Origin: a virus
DNA length: 64,000 nt
IMG/VR virus record: IMGVR_UViG_3300044623_000784
Coordinates: 54,085-118,084 of that record
Reading direction: 5' to 3' (one strand)
The stretch's first letter is position 1; each line of letters begins with the position of its first letter. The translations under genes and the position numbers were made by a program. Below are positions 1 to 12,100 of the stretch, piece by piece. Below the pieces are notes generated by a model. It saw nothing but the letters and a program-made list of their open reading frames with translations, was not told the origin of the DNA and searched no databases.

Positions 1-2479
1 GGCCATGTTTTTGAACAACTCCATTCTGTAGTTTAACTACACCATCTTTTTCAAAATACTTTGGCTCAGAGTATATTCTAACCAGTCCTGTTGGATATAT
101 CTTTCCGTTAAATGGCAGTTTTGCAAAATAGTTTTGATAATCTTCGGTTGATGTTATCCAAACATTACCAAACCCAGAAACATTATATTGAACAGCATCA
201 TATTTAATGATTTCTCCTTGAGAGTAGAAGTATCCGCTATACCTAGTGATCCAGTAGGCCGCCTCTCCAAGGCTAAATGTGTTATTAATAACAATGTTAT
301 TTTTTACTTCTGGTACAGAAGCAGTTAGATCTGAGTTAAGAGGAATGGCACTGAGGACATAGGCAGACTGAGTTGCTACTTCGTTATTTATTGACTTAGT
401 ATTCTGTGTGCCAGACACTTCCCATAACAGTGCTGGCTTGTACGTATAGTATCTTTCATCATCTACAAGGCTTGCCTGTCTTAGTGATCCTATAGATCTC
501 TGGATATATCTTGTACTATAGTTAATTGCGCCATCATTGTATACCGCACTATCCTGGGTTGATACAGAAATAACATTTGCTAGTTTTGGCTTATTTGTTT
601 TATTTCTTATTTCTCTATCTTCTACAAAATCTTTTGTGCCCTTAAGATCAAAGGTTGTTGGCCTTTCTTCTATCGTTGGCATAATATAGTTTTTACTCAT
701 CATTACAAAATTATTATATTCATCAAAGAACATTGCTGTCTGAGTTGAAACTGCCAAATCTTGAAGAACCTCTGCAACGCTAGTATCTGGTCCAACAAAG
801 AAATATGGAATTATAATTTCCTTTTCGTTTGCAACTCTTTTAAATGTATAGTTAGAAAAGCCTACATGGTCTAGAAGTAGAGATACTGCAGAACTTACAG
901 AAACCTCTGTCATCAATATCTCTGGAGCCCTGATTGATTCTAGGTACCAGTACAAATCCCTCAAGGTTATAGATACATGCTTTGACATTAGGTCTTGTTT
1001 TGGAAAGGCATCAGAATATAATGCTTTAATTGGAACATAATAGTCCCACCCATTAACATCAACAATGACTTCATAGAATTTAAACTGAACATGTCTTGAA
1101 ATATATTTAGCAATAATACTATTTTTGTTATTAGTATTAAATGCCTGATCGTGATCAAAAAGAGTTATGCTTCCGTTAGATGCTATTAGTTGGCCAACTG
1201 GCAAACCAGAGAGGCCCAGATCGGAGGCACTCTTGTTGATAGAGTAGTCAATTGTTTTATCAGAAACATTCATAACAAGTCTTGGAGAAATCTCAATAAG
1301 GTCAAAAGTAGAATCTTTTACGTTCATTGTTTCTACTATAATTCTTATTCCGTTTATATACTCAAACTCTCTAAACTGCTCTTTCTTATCGATTGCCTTA
1401 ATAAAAACATCTGGGGAGGTTGCGTCTGTTACAAAGTTTGTTAGCCTGTCTACTGTTTCATCTTGTATATACCAGCCATACTTTGGTGTTATTACTGTAT
1501 ATTGCGTACCGTCCCAAATATGGTAGGCACCTACTTCATCCTTATTTGGTTTAATTAGATAGGCATACCCAATTACAGATTGCTCTGGAAGCAGAGAAAC
1601 ACTTGTATATGTTTCTGCAAAAACAAAGTTTGCTCTCCACTCTTCTGGAACAATTAGGCCATAAGCAATTTCGACATACCCATCACTTTTAATAATAGAA
1701 GAGCCATCTCTTCTTGTGATTGATGGATCAAAAGAAACAACTGTTTCCCAACTGGTGTCTCTTAAGAACTGAATCTTCCACTTGCTTGGTGTCTTTTGAT
1801 TTAACTCTCCGTAAAAAGGATCTGCATAGGCTCCTGTTGCTGATGAAAATGGGCCAAGGTTTTCGGTACCCGTATGGGTTTGCATTTTTACTACAACCCT
1901 ATTTGTTGGAACTCTTTCTTTATATACAACAAATGGACAAGCATCCTCTATAGAGTTCTGAGAGTTACGAACCTTAGATGCAATTCCATACTCTTCTCCA
2001 GACTCTGTTCTATAGGATGTCCAGTACTTAAACTTATCATTTTTATCTGGCATGTAGTATCTTGGTCTATCTGCCATAACTAGGTTTGGGTGATGCAGTT
2101 TACCTTTTTCAAAGAACACTGCTTTATTTATTCCAGACCTAGGCCTAAACTGACCAAAGCAATCTTCTAAAGAGTAAAGCGTTTGTAATTTTTCTTTCTT
2201 GGTTAAAAATGTTGTCGGTATATCGTTATTATCAAATTCTCCATCTACAATAATATCTGCATCGGTTGCTCCTGTATAAAAGTTTCCAGCATCATTAACA
2301 TCAAAACTGTTAGGCAGTGAAGAGTATATGGAACCAGACTGCGTTGGTCTATATCTATAGTTTCCTATATGTTTAATGTTTGTTGGAATATTCATATTCC
2401 ATTCAGCAGTTATTATTGACTTATTTCTTATTGTTGAGGATGTTTCTAAGAAATTTTGTAAGTCTTTGTCCTCAAACAT
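1..2479 (-). CDS. Minor tail protein, partial (continues past window start)
   Basis: Open frame of about 826 codons from an ATG at 2479 to the window edge, without a stop; the ATG overlaps the previous stop (TAATG), so translation is probably coupled. It begins MFEDKDLQNFLETSS and reads as a mixed alpha/beta structural protein with many Asn, Tyr and Ser residues, no signal peptide and no membrane segment. Position is the main clue: it follows the tape measure and a distal-tail-type gene, where actinophages encode large minor tail/baseplate proteins that form the tail tip and contact the host. I do not recognise an enzymatic domain in the visible part. The C-terminus is outside the window. Confidence 0.75.
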   Translation of the reverse strand, partial: MFEDKDLQNFLETSSTIRNKSIITAEWNMNIPTNIKHIGNYRYRPTQSGSIYSSLPNSFDVNDAGNFYTGATDADIIVDGEFDNNDIPTTFLTKKEKLQTLYSLEDCFGQFRPRSGINKAVFFEKGKLHHPNLVMADRPRYYMPDKNDKFKYWTSYRTESGEEYGIASKVRNSQNSIEDACPFVVYKERVPTNRVVVKMQTHTGTENLGPFSSATGAYADPFYGELNQKTPSKWKIQFLRDTSWETVVSFDPSITRRDGSSIIKSDGYVEIAYGLIVPEEWRANFVFAETYTSVSLLPEQSVIGYAYLIKPNKDEVGAYHIWDGTQYTVITPKYGWYIQDETVDRLTNFVTDATSPDVFIKAIDKKEQFREFEYINGIRIIVETMNVKDSTFDLIEISPRLVMNVSDKTIDYSINKSASDLGLSGLPVGQLIASNGSITLFDHDQAFNTNNKNSIIAKYISRHVQFKFYEVIVDVNGWDYYVPIKALYSDAFPKQDLMSKHVSITLRDLYWYLESIRAPEILMTEVSVSSAVSLLLDHVGFSNYTFKRVANEKEIIIPYFFVGPDTSVAEVLQDLAVSTQTAMFFDEYNNFVMMSKNYIMPTIEERPTTFDLKGTKDFVEDREIRNKTNKPKLANVISVSTQDSAVYNDGAINYSTRYIQRSIGSLRQASLVDDERYYTYKPALLWEVSGTQNTKSINNEVATQSAYVLSAIPLNSDLTASVPEVKNNIVINNTFSLGEAAYWITRYSGYFYSQGEIIKYDAVQYNVSGFGNVWITSTEDYQNYFAKLPFNGKIYPTGLVRIYSEPKYFEKDGVVKLQNGVVQKHG

Positions 2480-3108
2480 TATACCTCTTCCAAGGTAACT
2501 GAGACATTCCAATAATCAAAATTAGCGCCTCTTTTTTCTACAGAGTATGAAAAACTTGATATAAACATTTCTATAAGTTGGTTATACTGCTGTAGGTGAT
2601 CATAGGGGGCCTCTGTCCCCTTGAAAATTCCTTTTCTATCATATGCTAAGAATACCCAGAAAGACCCCTTGTGTCCGTCATACCACTCAAGCATATCTGC
2701 TCCACCTGCTCCTCCATCTGTTGTGTAGGATGTGTGTGGTGACTTTCCAGTTGTTATATTAAAACTTGGAACATTGGAGTGAGACCTAGAAGGTATCATA
2801 TTCCAACTGGTGCTAATTTTCATTTTGTCTGCAGTGTGATATGATCTCATACGACCATTTATCATTCGCTCACGTTTTTCAATACGCTCATCTGAGAAAT
2901 CAAGCGGAGATCTATTATCATCTGTAAGCATTAAGAATTGGTCTATTAGTTCTGGGTCTACCCCGTCTGTTGCTGCCCCTACTTCATATCCTTGAGGAAT
3001 ATACAAACCATTTAAAAGGGTACCAGAATTTTCAGACCAGAGCATACCGCTAGGCCTATTGTATCTTTTACGGCTCTGCATATAAGTAAACCTTGGATCA
3101 TCTACCAT
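2479..3108 (-). CDS. Distal tail (Dit-like) minor tail protein
   Basis: 209 aa, lying between the tape measure and a large tail-tip protein, the usual place of the distal tail protein that forms the ring capping the tail tube. It starts 11 nt inside the end of the tape measure gene and its stop overlaps the next start, so the three tail genes look translationally coupled. The middle holds a Gly-rich turn (GGAGGADM near 135) followed by WYDGHKGSFWVFLAYDR, and the C-terminus is beta-rich. There are no catalytic motifs. The Dit assignment is by position and size, not by a motif I can prove. Confidence 0.65.
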   Translation of the reverse strand: MVDDPRFTYMQSRKRYNRPSGMLWSENSGTLLNGLYIPQGYEVGAATDGVDPELIDQFLMLTDDNRSPLDFSDERIEKRERMINGRMRSYHTADKMKISTSWNMIPSRSHSNVPSFNITTGKSPHTSYTTDGGAGGADMLEWYDGHKGSFWVFLAYDRKGIFKGTEAPYDHLQQYNQLIEMFISSFSYSVEKRGANFDYWNVSVTLEEV

Positions 3109-6100
3109 TTATTCCAATCCCCCTGATTCTTCTATCGTCAACCTGCTTGATTGTTGACATTACTGCCTGTGCAATTTCATTTGGATTAGCATTTGTCTTT
3201 GCATTAACAGTTAACGTATATGTATTATTATACACTGCCCCGCCAGTTGGCTGACCACTATTTATTGCCTTCATTGTATTTACACCATGAGCATCTACAG
3301 CATACTTACTCATAACAAACTCTCCTGGAGTTAGCATTGCTGGGACCGTATCAGTACCCTTTGCAAAACCGCCAAACGCAAACTTCATTGGATTAATTAG
3401 TCCACCCATGGCAGCCATCTGCATTCCAAATCCACCGCCACTACCACCGCCCGATCCTCCGCCTGGAATCTTAACAGTTGTTCCAGACCAAATCATACTT
3501 CCACCCTTATACTTTGGATCTGTAGTAAACTTTGGATTAGCATCAAGAAGTTCTTCTAGAGAAATTCCATGCTGACTTGCAATTCCAGAAAGAGTGTCTC
3601 CAGGTTTAACAACATAGGTTGTTGCTGTTTTAGGAATTACGCTATATGATGGAGAATCTGATGCATTGTCTACCGCTGCTGCTGCTGCATCTGCTGCAGC
3701 CTTTGCTGCTGCTTCTGCTGCAGCCTTCTCTGCTGCAGCCTTTGCCTCTGCTGCTGCTTTTTCAGTTGCAGCCTTCTCTGCTGCAGCCTTTGCTGCTGCC
3801 TCTGCTGCTGCTCTAGCCTCTGCTTCAGCCTTGGCCTTTGCTTCTGCTGCCTTTCTGGCTGCCTCTGCTGCTGCTGCTTGCTCTGCTGCTGACTTGCCTT
3901 CTGCTGCAGCCTTCTCTGCTGCAGCCTTTGCTGCTGCCTCTGCTGCAGCCTTATCTGCTGCAGCCTTTGCTGCTGCCTCTGCTGCTGCCTTTGCTGCTGC
4001 TTCTGCTGCAGCCTTTGCTGCTGCCTCTGCTGCAGCCTTTGCTGCTGCTTCTGCTGCTGCTCTATCTGCTGCTGCTGTATTTACTGGCTGTGTTTGTACT
4101 CCATACTTCGCTATTAAATCTTTAGCCTGGAATTTGGTTAAGTCTGTTAGCCCCTGATCAAGAGCCTTCATTGCAGACTCAATACCCTTAACAAAATCTA
4201 ATGCTCTTATTCTTGCAATCTCTACATTGCTTTGAATTTGTTCCCAGGCCTCTCTGCTTAAGCCAGCGATCTTGATTCCTGCAATATCTTCCTTTAAGGC
4301 AATTTGCTTAAGTCTAAGAAACTCTTGCTGTGGCTCTATTGCGGCTTCTTCTTTTTCAAATATCTTATCCTGTATTTCTTTAATTTCTTTTTCAAGTTGC
4401 TTTCTAGTTTTAAGTTGACCAAGTTTTGGATCTTTACTTCCCTGCTTGTCAAAACCAGTTGCTGTAGATAGTTCATATTTTCTGGACTGCTCAACTGCAT
4501 CCTTTTGCTTTGTTACTGCATCTGCTGCTTCTTGTGCTCTCATTTCTTGTGCAGCACGGGCTGCTGCTGCAATGTCTCCAGATGTTAGCGCCTCAGCAAG
4601 AGTTAACTGTCCCTTTTGCTGGTTAGCAATATTAGCATTTGCCTTTTCTACTGCATCTAAAGCCTCAATTCTTTTATCATATTTTTCGTTAATTGCTTGC
4701 TCTTGATCTTCAATTGCCTTTAGTGCTGCTTCTTTGTCATCACTAAGATACTGCATTGCTGCAATTTCATTTTGTGCTTTTTCAATTTCTGCATTAGCCT
4801 TCTTATTGTCAATATTCATTTCAAAGTCTATTTGAAGTTTTCTTTCTTCTGCATCAAAAGAATCCATGACATTGCTGAATAAATCATTAAACAAATCTTC
4901 ATATAACCCGACAGTCTTTTTTAACTCAGTGATTCTTTCGTTCATAGCAGCCTCTGCCTCTGCTAAAAGTTTTGCTGCATCTTCTGCTGCTTTAATATCG
5001 GCTTTATCTTTTGTTTTTTTGGCTTTGGCTTCAAGTTTTGCAACATTCTTTTTTTGATTAAAAATAGAAACTTCTAATGCTTTTAGTTCATTGTCTGAAG
5101 AAATAGCAAAAGCATCTAGTCCGTTGCCCCCTGCTGCCATTTGTTTTAATCTTTGCTCTTGAAGCCTATCGTTTTTAAGTTGAGAAGTTGCAGTCTTTGT
5201 ATCTTGAATTGATGCTGAGGCTTTCTGTGCTACAGTCAATGCGTTATATTTTGTAATTAGTTTGCCTAATGATTTTTCAGTTACGCCATTAGCAATTGCC
5301 TGTGCATATGCTTTATTAGATACTAGTTCATAAGCGTCTGCAACTGGAACACCTAACTTTGAAAGTTTATCCATAGCCTTGCTTTGATCACTTATGGCCT
5401 TGGTTTCTGATTCCATGCTTGAGTTCCACTCACCCATAGTTATAGAGTTAAGTGCTTCTTGAATGTTCTTTGCGTCTCTCTTTAGACCAATAATGTTTCC
5501 CTTGTTATCAAATTTAAATAGAGAGTTCTTTCTCTTCTCGTATTCCTTTGGATCCATACCAACGATTAGTTCAATAAAGTCTTGGCTACCGCCCAAACCT
5601 CGTAGATCGTTTTCTATACCGCTAAATACATCTATAGTCTTCTTACCACCAAACAGGCCATCTAGGGCCTTGCGAGAGGCAGCCCAGCCTTCTGTGACCT
5701 TGATCTGGTTCTTTCGTACATCTCTTAGTTTCTTTACTAGGTCATCTAGTGGTGATGCTTGTACTTTACTTCCCGTACCAGTGCCAGTGCTGTTTCCTGG
5801 AATGTTTGTATCTACCTGCTTATTGTCTACAACAGCCTTAAACCCTTGTTGCTCGGTGTAGTGTGCAATCATCATTGCTTCTGGCAAACCCTTATATTGA
5901 CCACCACCATATCTTTTTCCAGCAATTACTTCATCTTGTTTGAGCCAGTCTTGGTAGTCTTTTGTCGCAACAATTTGAGGAGCAGGGACATTTATAAGTG
6001 ATGCAACAGTATAGGTATAAGTTTTTTTCTGATCGTCCGTTAGTGTGTCAAAATATTTTTCATCAAATGCGTCTGTTTTGTCAGTTTTAAGTTCTGGAAT

Positions 6101-9100
6101 AAGGTCATAAACAAATGGAACATCTATATTCTTTTTTGTTTCAATTTGATCAAACATTGAATTTAATTTTTCATATGCGGCTTTGCTTTCTGGGCTTTCA
6201 TTCGTGTAGTAACTAACAAGAACGTCTGATGGAATAACAGTATTAAGGTTGTTTAACTTGATCATGTTCTTTGCAAAGTCTAAGGCATCTGAATCTTTTT
6301 CAAATGCTTGAACTCTTGTAACAAATTCTGTTTGAACTGTAGTGTTAACATCTCCCTTTGCATCAAGAATATTTTCTGCTGCGACTCCAATTGTTTCCGC
6401 AGTTGCTCCCGAAAACTTTGTAATAATTTCCATTATTTTTGGAGCAATTGCAGTGTTATCGGTTGCTAAGAATAAAAGATTTTTAAGGACAGATGGTGGA
6501 AGGTCTCCACTTGCCATCTTTGCTTGAATTAAAAACTCCTGGCCTTTAGTAATTAGTCCAGACGATACAAGATCGGCTGCTTGCTGATCTACTACTGGGG
6601 TGTAAGCAAGTTGGTTTGGATCATTTTTATACCTTGCTGCTGTAGCCTTTTTCATTCCGTTCATCATTGATTCTTGAAGTCCACCAGCAGAATCATACTG
6701 TGCAACAATGTCTCCCTGCAACTTTCCTTGTGCGTCGGTCAGTTTGTCTCTTTCGTTTATATACTTTGTTTGCAGCGCTTCTGCTTCATTGATTTTACCT
6801 TGTGTCCTAAGAAGTTCTATTTTCTTTTGATACTGAAGATCAAATGAGTCTAGAAGTTCTTTGTTTTGTTCCATTGCAATTTTTGCGTCTACTGCATACG
6901 CTGCTCCTAGTGCTCCTGCTCGTTTTGCAAACTTCTTTGATGCTAGGAATCCAAGAACTGCACCTGCTGCTGTTCCAATTCCAGCACCAATTACTGCTCC
7001 AATTGGCCCTCCTATCATACCTCCGATGCCAGCACCTGCTGCTGCGCCTCCTAATGCTGATGCGCCTATTCCCGCTATTTGAACATTTTTTCTTCCAGCA
7101 AGTTTTGTAATAGGGTCTGTGTTTTTAATATTTTTAATACTATTGTCTAGATTTTTTTTATTTTCATTAATCATATTAATTCTAATATTTAGAGGATCAT
7201 TAACAAGATTTTCTCCATTTGGACCAAGAAGACTTTCTAGTTGAGCAATGACCTTTATACCAATAGACATATCTCCTGCTTGTCTAGCAGCATTCATTGC
7301 AAGGCTTTTTGCTTGTGACATATCTATAGCACCAGACATTAAGGATGCAGACAGTTGTCCAGTTAAATCTTTGGCTGCTTCATTACCCTTACCTGCAGCG
7401 CTTTGTTTTGCAAGTCTTCCTGTTAATGCTTTACCTTCTTCTGTTTGAACAAATGCTTCTCCATATGAAGTCTTTCCAGTTGCAGGGCCAAGCATTGAGA
7501 AAGAGTTCTTTCTTTTTAAATCCATCTGCTCTGATGCCGTTACTTTACCACTAAATTCCGCTATGGCCTGAATTGCAGATGAAGACCCCTTAAACTTTTC
7601 ACCCTCTTGTAGTACTTGATCTGCTGCTTTATCAAATGCCATTCTTAAAGCAACAAATGATCCAACTGCTACCATTAATCCAGCAATAACTGCTGAGGTA
7701 GGACTCTTTAGCATTGGAAGAATCATGGATAATCCCATCAAAGGCATCATAACCTTTTGTGATATTTCTCCAACTTTTCCAGGAGCCATGGAGCCAATCA
7801 TGGCTGCTCCAGATGCAACGCCAAGTGCGCCACCCATGCTTATGCGTGATTGCTTGCCTGCTGCTAGATTTGCTGCTCTTTTGTCTTGCCTATTTTGAAC
7901 AAATGCTTTTATTCTTCCAGAAGGTGTTCTTCTTTTTGCTTCTGCTGCTGCTCTTTCAGAAATTACTTGCTGCTGGTATGCTACCTTTTCTGCTAGCCTG
8001 CTTCTTTTTTCTGCTAATTCTGCTTGTTTTCTTTTACCTCTCATCACTGGATCGATTAAACCAGTTGTTCCGTACATAGAGGTTTTGTTTGCATTAATTC
8101 TTGCCTGTGTTTTTGCCCTTACCCTTTCTTGTTTTTCTAATTGACGACGAACAGACTTTGCTTCGGCATCAATTGGACCAGTTCCATATAGCAAAGTTCT
8201 TGATGCTGCTGCTGCAGATTGAGAAATATTTGTTCCAATGTTGGCACCAACTGCTTTTGCCTCTGCAATAGACCCTCTTGCCCCATCTATCAATGCCGTA
8301 GATGATGTTACTCTTGCTTCGGGAGCATTTGCCTTTCCAGGCATTACAAATCTTCCTACCTTTTTAGGAATTCCTTGAACAATACTTTTTCCTTCAGGCT
8401 CTTGCGTCATCAACTTATCTTTTTTGCCTGCAGATGATTTTACATTAGCGGGAAGTTTTTCTGTCTTTGGCTTTGTTATCTTTCCAGTTTTATCATCTTG
8501 TAGAACTTCATCTGGCTTAATTGCAATAGATGTATGAAGTTTATGAATTGATTTCCAGTCTACCTTTTCCTTTAATCTATCAAGCATTGATGTATAGAGT
8601 GGTCTTTCTGCATCACTTAACTGTAACTTTGGAATTAATTTTTCAAGGTTTGCAATAGACTTTTTAACTTCTTTTTTCATCGCTGATTCAAATTGTTCTG
8701 CTGACATACTTTTTGCAATGTCTGCAGTTTGATTTCCAAACCAGAATGGAGATCGTGCTGCTGCATCTCCCTTAACTCCACTTAGATTAGTTTTTGTCAT
8801 CTCTTCAAGAGATGGCATCTTCTCTGCATAGTCTCTTGCGCCAGATGCTTTTGAAAATACTCCAGCAGGACCAACATCTGTTAAAACATTTCCTCCTAGG
8901 TTGCCCCTCTTTAAGTCTTTATCTCCACGAAGTCCTGCTGCAAGCAACTGCTTTATATATTGCTTCTTACTAAACTTTTTTGGAATTGTCTCTGGATCAA
9001 ACTTAGGATTAAATTCAGACTCAAGTGCGTACATTGTCTTACCAGTGATTGGGTCTTGAATTAATCTTAATTCTTGCTTTGGTGTTTCAAGACCGTGAAC

Positions 9101-12100
9101 CTCTCTTGCAATCCTTGTTGCTCTTAGTTCAGCCATGGCAGATTTTTCATCTATCATTGGCTTTACATAAACTTTTCTTCCATCTTCTGTTATGTGTACA
9201 CCAGAAAGGTGCTTGGCTCCAACATTGCTAAACCCTGTTCCTACAGATAGTTGCTCTCTATATTTAGTTATTGGCTTTCCTGCTGCTTTTGCATCTTCTA
9301 GTTTTTGTAATGCTAAAAGCGCTGCCTGACTTCTCTTACCTGAAACCGAAGCAACTTTTATTGTCCCAGACGAGCCGTCAGATCTTCCGCCTTTAAATGC
9401 TCCGTCTTCTAGGACTGCATTGTTCATTGTCTTTTTAAGTTCATTAGTTCTTGCACTTACTTCTGGTCTTTCGTATGCAATTATATTTCCTTTTGCATCC
9501 CTGCTTACTTTTACAATCTGCCCTGGATAGTGATCAAAAAGTCTTTTTGCTGAAGCCTTTGTATTAGGCTTGCTCTTTGACTTCTCTACTGCTTCATAAA
9601 GTTCTTTAGCAGTTGCTGTGCTGTTGTACACCATCTTTGGCTTTTGAAAACTTGTAAGTCCCTGTGGCGCTAGAAGTGCTGAGACTCCTCCAGCATGCCT
9701 TGGGTCTCTTGCTAATCCTCCAAGAATTCCAGACTTAATATTTCCCATTCTTGAGTAAACGTCTTTGTCTCCAATCAAAGGGATGCTGTGGCTACCGTCG
9801 CCAAGTGGTACTCTAGGAATTGCTTCTAATGCTTTGATTAGGTTTGTTCTAATCTGATCTGCTGTTTGGGCTGCTTTAGTTGGGCTCATGTTGCTTGGTG
9901 GCCCCATTAACTTAGATGTCATTGTTTGTACTGATCTTGGCTTCTTTATTTCTTCTAAATACTCTACCAAGTTTGCTCTATTGTGTGTTAGATCTTTGTG
10001 AAGAGATTCTGGTATATCAAACCCCACAGCAGTATATGTTGTTCCCTTTTCAAATCCTCTTACCTTGAGTGTCTGAGCCTTCTCTTTAAACTCATCTGGA
10101 ACATTATTAAGGTCAACCTTTGAATTACCTGTTGCATGTGCAAACACTGTGTCTGGTTTTGATTTTACTTTTGACTTTGCTTTTCCAGATTGTGTAACTT
10201 CATCAGTACCCTCATTAAAACCCTGAAGTCTTTTATTAACCATTGCACTAATGATTGGCTTAAACCTAGGGTCTTGTGCTACTTCTGCTGGGATAACTGC
10301 TTCTCCAGGAGTAAGCATTGATGGAACTGTATCCTGATTTCCACTTCCTGGTACCCTGGTTGTTCCAGTTGAATACTTTCTTCTTGCCTGACTTCCCTTG
10401 CCACCCTTGGCTGGACCAGTGAACCCCATCTGTGCTGCAATTGCTCTCTTATATGCATTTGCTAGTGCATTGACTGCTGTTGCTTCAGATGTAAAGGTTT
10501 GCCTTAATCTTTGATGGACCTGGTCAAGTGATGCTGCTACTGCAGATGCCTCAAGTTGTTCCTTAGTTAAATAATTAGTTTGCTCTCCTAGAACCTTACT
10601 TGCTCCGCCTGTTCTGTTGTACATAGACTTCATGCTTGCAAACATTTTAATAATATTGGCAACTGCGTTTGCTATCAAACCAAATGTCATGAGAAGTACT
10701 GGTCCTATACCTGCAACTGCTACAGTAAAGATAGTTAAAAATTTCTTACTACCATCTCCAAGGTTATTGAACTTATCAAGAATCTTACCAACAAACTCTA
10801 CAATAGGTGTCAGTGCTTTTAGGAACTGCTCTCCAACTGGAGCAATTGCCACCTTGAGGTCTTCCATTGACTTCTTAAACTTATATGTTGTTGTATTTTG
10901 AATCTTGTCTAATTCTCGCTGTGAGAGAATTGAAAGTTCTTCTGTTGTTGCTTGTGTTAATGCTAACACTCTTTGTGCTTGCGTACCCTGGGCTGTTACG
11001 TTTTGAAATAATGTAGATAGTCTTGAGAACTGGAACTTGCCGAATAGTTGCTCAATAGCACGAGCACGGTTAAGTGGGTCAAGTGTGTCAAGTGCTTGTG
11101 CAAATCCAACAACCGTTGCTTTAATATCTCCCTTGTTAGCCTCAACAATTCCTGTGATATTTACTCCAAGGTCTCCAAGGAATGCACTGGCTTTTTTAGA
11201 TGGATTAATTAATGATGCAAGACCAGACTTGAGTGCGTTAGCGCCTTCTGATGCATTAATTCCACCTTCCTTCATTGCTGTAAGGAAGAACGCTAAATCT
11301 TCTACATCTCCTCCAAGTTGCTGAACAACTGGCCCAGCCTTTGGAATTGCTATTGTTAAATCTTCAATAGATACAACAGTCTGGTTTTCAACAGCGTTAA
11401 GGAAATCAATCTTTTTTGCAAGATCTTCTGCTGCAACACCAAATGCATTTGTAACTGAGATAGTTGTTTCTAGTGCTTGTGTTTGTTCTACCCCACCAAG
11501 CACTGCAAGTCTTGTTGCCTGAACAACCTGTGCCGTTAACTCTGCACCTTGCTTACCCATTGCTGCTGCATCGGCAGCCATTTTCATTGTTTCTTCTACT
11601 GCTACACCATACTTTGTATATTCTTTTGCAAGAGTCTGTATCTGCTTAACCATTGCATCAGTTTCTTCTTGGCTTGTAAACATTTCTCCATAAACACGCT
11701 TAAATCTAATTGCCTGCTCTTCAAGTTTCATAAAGGTCTTTGCAGCGGTTGTTCCAAGCATTGCTAGTGGAACCGTAAAGCCAACCATCAACTGACGGCC
11801 TGCCCACTGAGTATTCTTACCAAAGTTTAGAAGATTAGTAGAACCCTGCTTTAATAGTTGATTAAGTAGTTGTTGTCTTTGTGCTGCGATTGCTGTCTGT
11901 GTACCCAAGTTTTTCATGTCAAGGGTTAGCGGTCTTACTGCAATTGCTTGTAGAGCACCGTTTGCTCCACGACCCAACTTTATATATTGGGTTTGAATAT
12001 CTTTTACACGCTCTCGTGCTACTTTGTTTATTGTCTCAAATTCAGACCTAAAAAGTTTACCGAAGGTTTTTGTTGCTGCTCCAGTATATCTAAAATACTC

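Noticed and set aside
3666-4157. Plus-strand Ala/Ser/Phe-rich frames opposite the tape measure
   Set aside because: Shadow of the AAAEAAAKAA codon repeat; no ribosome site, low complexity, and the minus-strand frame continues the tape measure.
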